DNA from: Chloroflexota bacterium
GTDB taxonomy: Bacteria > Chloroflexota > Anaerolineae > Anaerolineales > DRKV01
NCBI GenBank assembly: GCA_011051635.1
Contig: DRKV01000351.1
Span: forward strand, 1-7,262
Length of the DNA stretch: 7,262 bases
Direction of reading: 5' to 3'
The notes under the pieces are model-generated. The model saw nothing but the letters and a program-made list of their open reading frames with translations. It did not search any database and was not told the DNA's origin. Made by a program: the position numbers and the translations under genes. Of the stretch, positions 6,464 through 7,262 are shown piece after piece. Position 1 is the stretch's first letter. Every line of letters begins with the position of its first letter.

Positions 6464-7258
6464 CTATCGCGGCATTGCGGCAATCAATTTTTCGGCAAAT
6501 ACACGGTTGTAAAGGCGCATCTTCCCCAGATTGGTCTTGCTGCGGTCCGCGCTCATCCCCAGGAAATATTGCGTGTTTCCCAAGAAGTGCAGCAACAAGT
6601 ACGCTTTGTCGGTGGTCAGCAGGTAATCCTGCACAGTTCCCGCGTCCAGTTTCTCGGTACTGGTTTCCACCAATTTGATGAGCAGGGTCATCTGGGCGCT
6701 GATTTGCTCGATATTTACCGGGCCTCGGGCAACATCCGCGACCGGCAGGCCATCCATGCCGACCACCGCCGCGGCTAGCAGGCCGGGGACTTCTTCGGTC
6801 AATTCCATAAGAATTTCTTGCATATTCTGAGCCATAGTATCCTCCGTACTTAGGTCTTCCGTCTCCGGAAGATTTGATTTTTCAAAGCCAAACAATTCGC
6901 CAACATCTTCTGGCAAAGGGAGTTGGCCGGGAGCGGGTTCTTTTGGGTTGCTTTTTTCGTCCAATTGGTGTAGTCCCCCCAAAAGTAAATCCGAACAACG
7001 TGCGTTAATGGTCTGGGTCGGGGTGAGGATGCCAGATTCCAACGTGAATACCCCAGAATCCCATCCCAAAATTTCATAAAACACCTCCTGTCCTGATTTC
7101 TCACCTTGCGTCACGTGGACGATGACGCCACCGTCGAAGAAAACCTGTGCCGTGCGGCCCCGACTGCTCACAGTCAAACGCCCAGTCATTCCAGACTGGC
7201 AATTGAGTTGTATCAAGTCGGTTAACGAAATTTCTGAAAGATTACCTTGGACAGCCAT
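6464..7258 (-). CDS. DUF4388 plus roadblock/LC7 fusion protein
   Basis: This 264-residue protein has two domains. Residues 1-100 match the DUF4388 (PatA-N-like) pattern: an opening GNLSEISLTDLIQL, then GRLTV, a VFFDGGVIVHV strand-turn-strand, and a WDSGVFTLESG segment. Residues 101-140 form a Pro/Glu/Asp-rich linker. Residues 142-264 are a roadblock/LC7 domain with the hallmark VVGMDGLPVAD (about 165-175) and LLTTDKAYLLLHFLG (about 213-227). Roadblock proteins are small homodimers, exemplified by MglB, that bind or regulate Ras-like GTPases. DUF4388 is a recurrent, poorly characterised domain of bacterial signalling proteins. No signal peptide or membrane segment is seen, so a cytoplasmic location is likely. 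The ATG lies 4 nt from the window edge, so its ribosome-binding site is not visible; a TGA at 7260-7262 could be the stop of an upstream gene. The next gene, also a roadblock protein, begins 17 nt downstream. A strong internal start exists (see 6841-6845). Domain calls are confident; cellular role is unknown. Confidence 0.88.
   Translation of the reverse strand: MAVQGNLSEISLTDLIQLNCQSGMTGRLTVSSRGRTAQVFFDGGVIVHVTQGEKSGQEVFYEILGWDSGVFTLESGILTPTQTINARCSDLLLGGLHQLDEKSNPKEPAPGQLPLPEDVGELFGFEKSNLPETEDLSTEDTMAQNMQEILMELTEEVPGLLAAAVVGMDGLPVADVARGPVNIEQISAQMTLLIKLVETSTEKLDAGTVQDYLLTTDKAYLLLHFLGNTQYFLGMSADRSKTNLGKMRLYNRVFAEKLIAAMPR
6841..6845 (-). promoter_or_regulatory. Internal Shine-Dalgarno for a roadblock-only product
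   Basis: On the minus strand a perfect GGAGG sits 5 nt upstream of an in-frame ATG at 6835-6833, which is Met142 of the DUF4388-roadblock gene. Initiation there would give a 123-residue protein (6464-6835) starting MAQNMQEIL. That is exactly the roadblock domain and the same length as the neighbouring stand-alone roadblock protein. It is one of the best Shine-Dalgarno matches in the window. It may drive a second product or be a relic of a gene fusion. Confidence 0.5.
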
Positions 7259-7262
7259 GTCA

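Noticed and set aside
1..7262. CRISPR array, tRNA/rRNA genes, insertion sequence or prophage ends
   Set aside because: No regularly spaced direct repeats, cloverleaf-like sequence, transposase frame or terminal inverted repeats were seen on either strand.

Overview
This window looks like chromosomal DNA from an environmental bacterium. The mix of DUF4388, stand-alone roadblock/LC7 proteins, GAF-rich response regulators and HD-GYP proteins, at middling GC content, fits the Chloroflexota (Anaerolineae-like) best. That assignment is inferred from domain content only; no rRNA or taxonomic marker is present. All seven complete genes, and an eighth cut by the left edge, are on the minus strand, so transcription runs from high to low coordinates.

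Region A (about 7258 to 5494) encodes small sensory or scaffold proteins. First is a DUF4388 plus roadblock/LC7 fusion, then a stand-alone roadblock/LC7 protein, then a 160-residue protein with a Cys/His pattern resembling V4R or 'methanogen output domain' ligand-binding proteins. The roadblock half of the fusion is preceded by a strong in-frame Shine-Dalgarno and ATG. It could be made separately as a 123-residue protein, the same length as the next gene's product.

Region B (5493 to 3363) starts with a short GC-rich hairpin. It then holds a translationally coupled enzyme pair: an amidoligase of the glutamine-synthetase/glutamate-cysteine-ligase-like superfamily and a free-standing class II glutamine amidotransferase (Cys2 nucleophile). 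The amidotransferase is predicted to release ammonia from glutamine, and the amidoligase to use ammonia or another amine to form an amide on an unknown carboxylate. This pair is the best candidate here for a poorly described system.

Region C (3258 to 249) encodes signalling proteins: a receiver-GAF protein ending in a histidine-kinase-type dimerisation helix pair without an ATPase domain, followed after 1 nt by a GAF-GAF-HD-GYP protein, probably a cyclic-di-GMP phosphodiesterase. After a 158-nt gap, the start of a membrane protein runs off the left edge.

Intergenic stretches are all under 160 nt. They contain no tRNA, CRISPR, insertion sequence or convincing intrinsic terminator. A working model, which is inference only, is a signalling locus in which roadblock/V4R proteins and a receiver/HD-GYP branch control or sense the product of an amide-forming enzyme pair.
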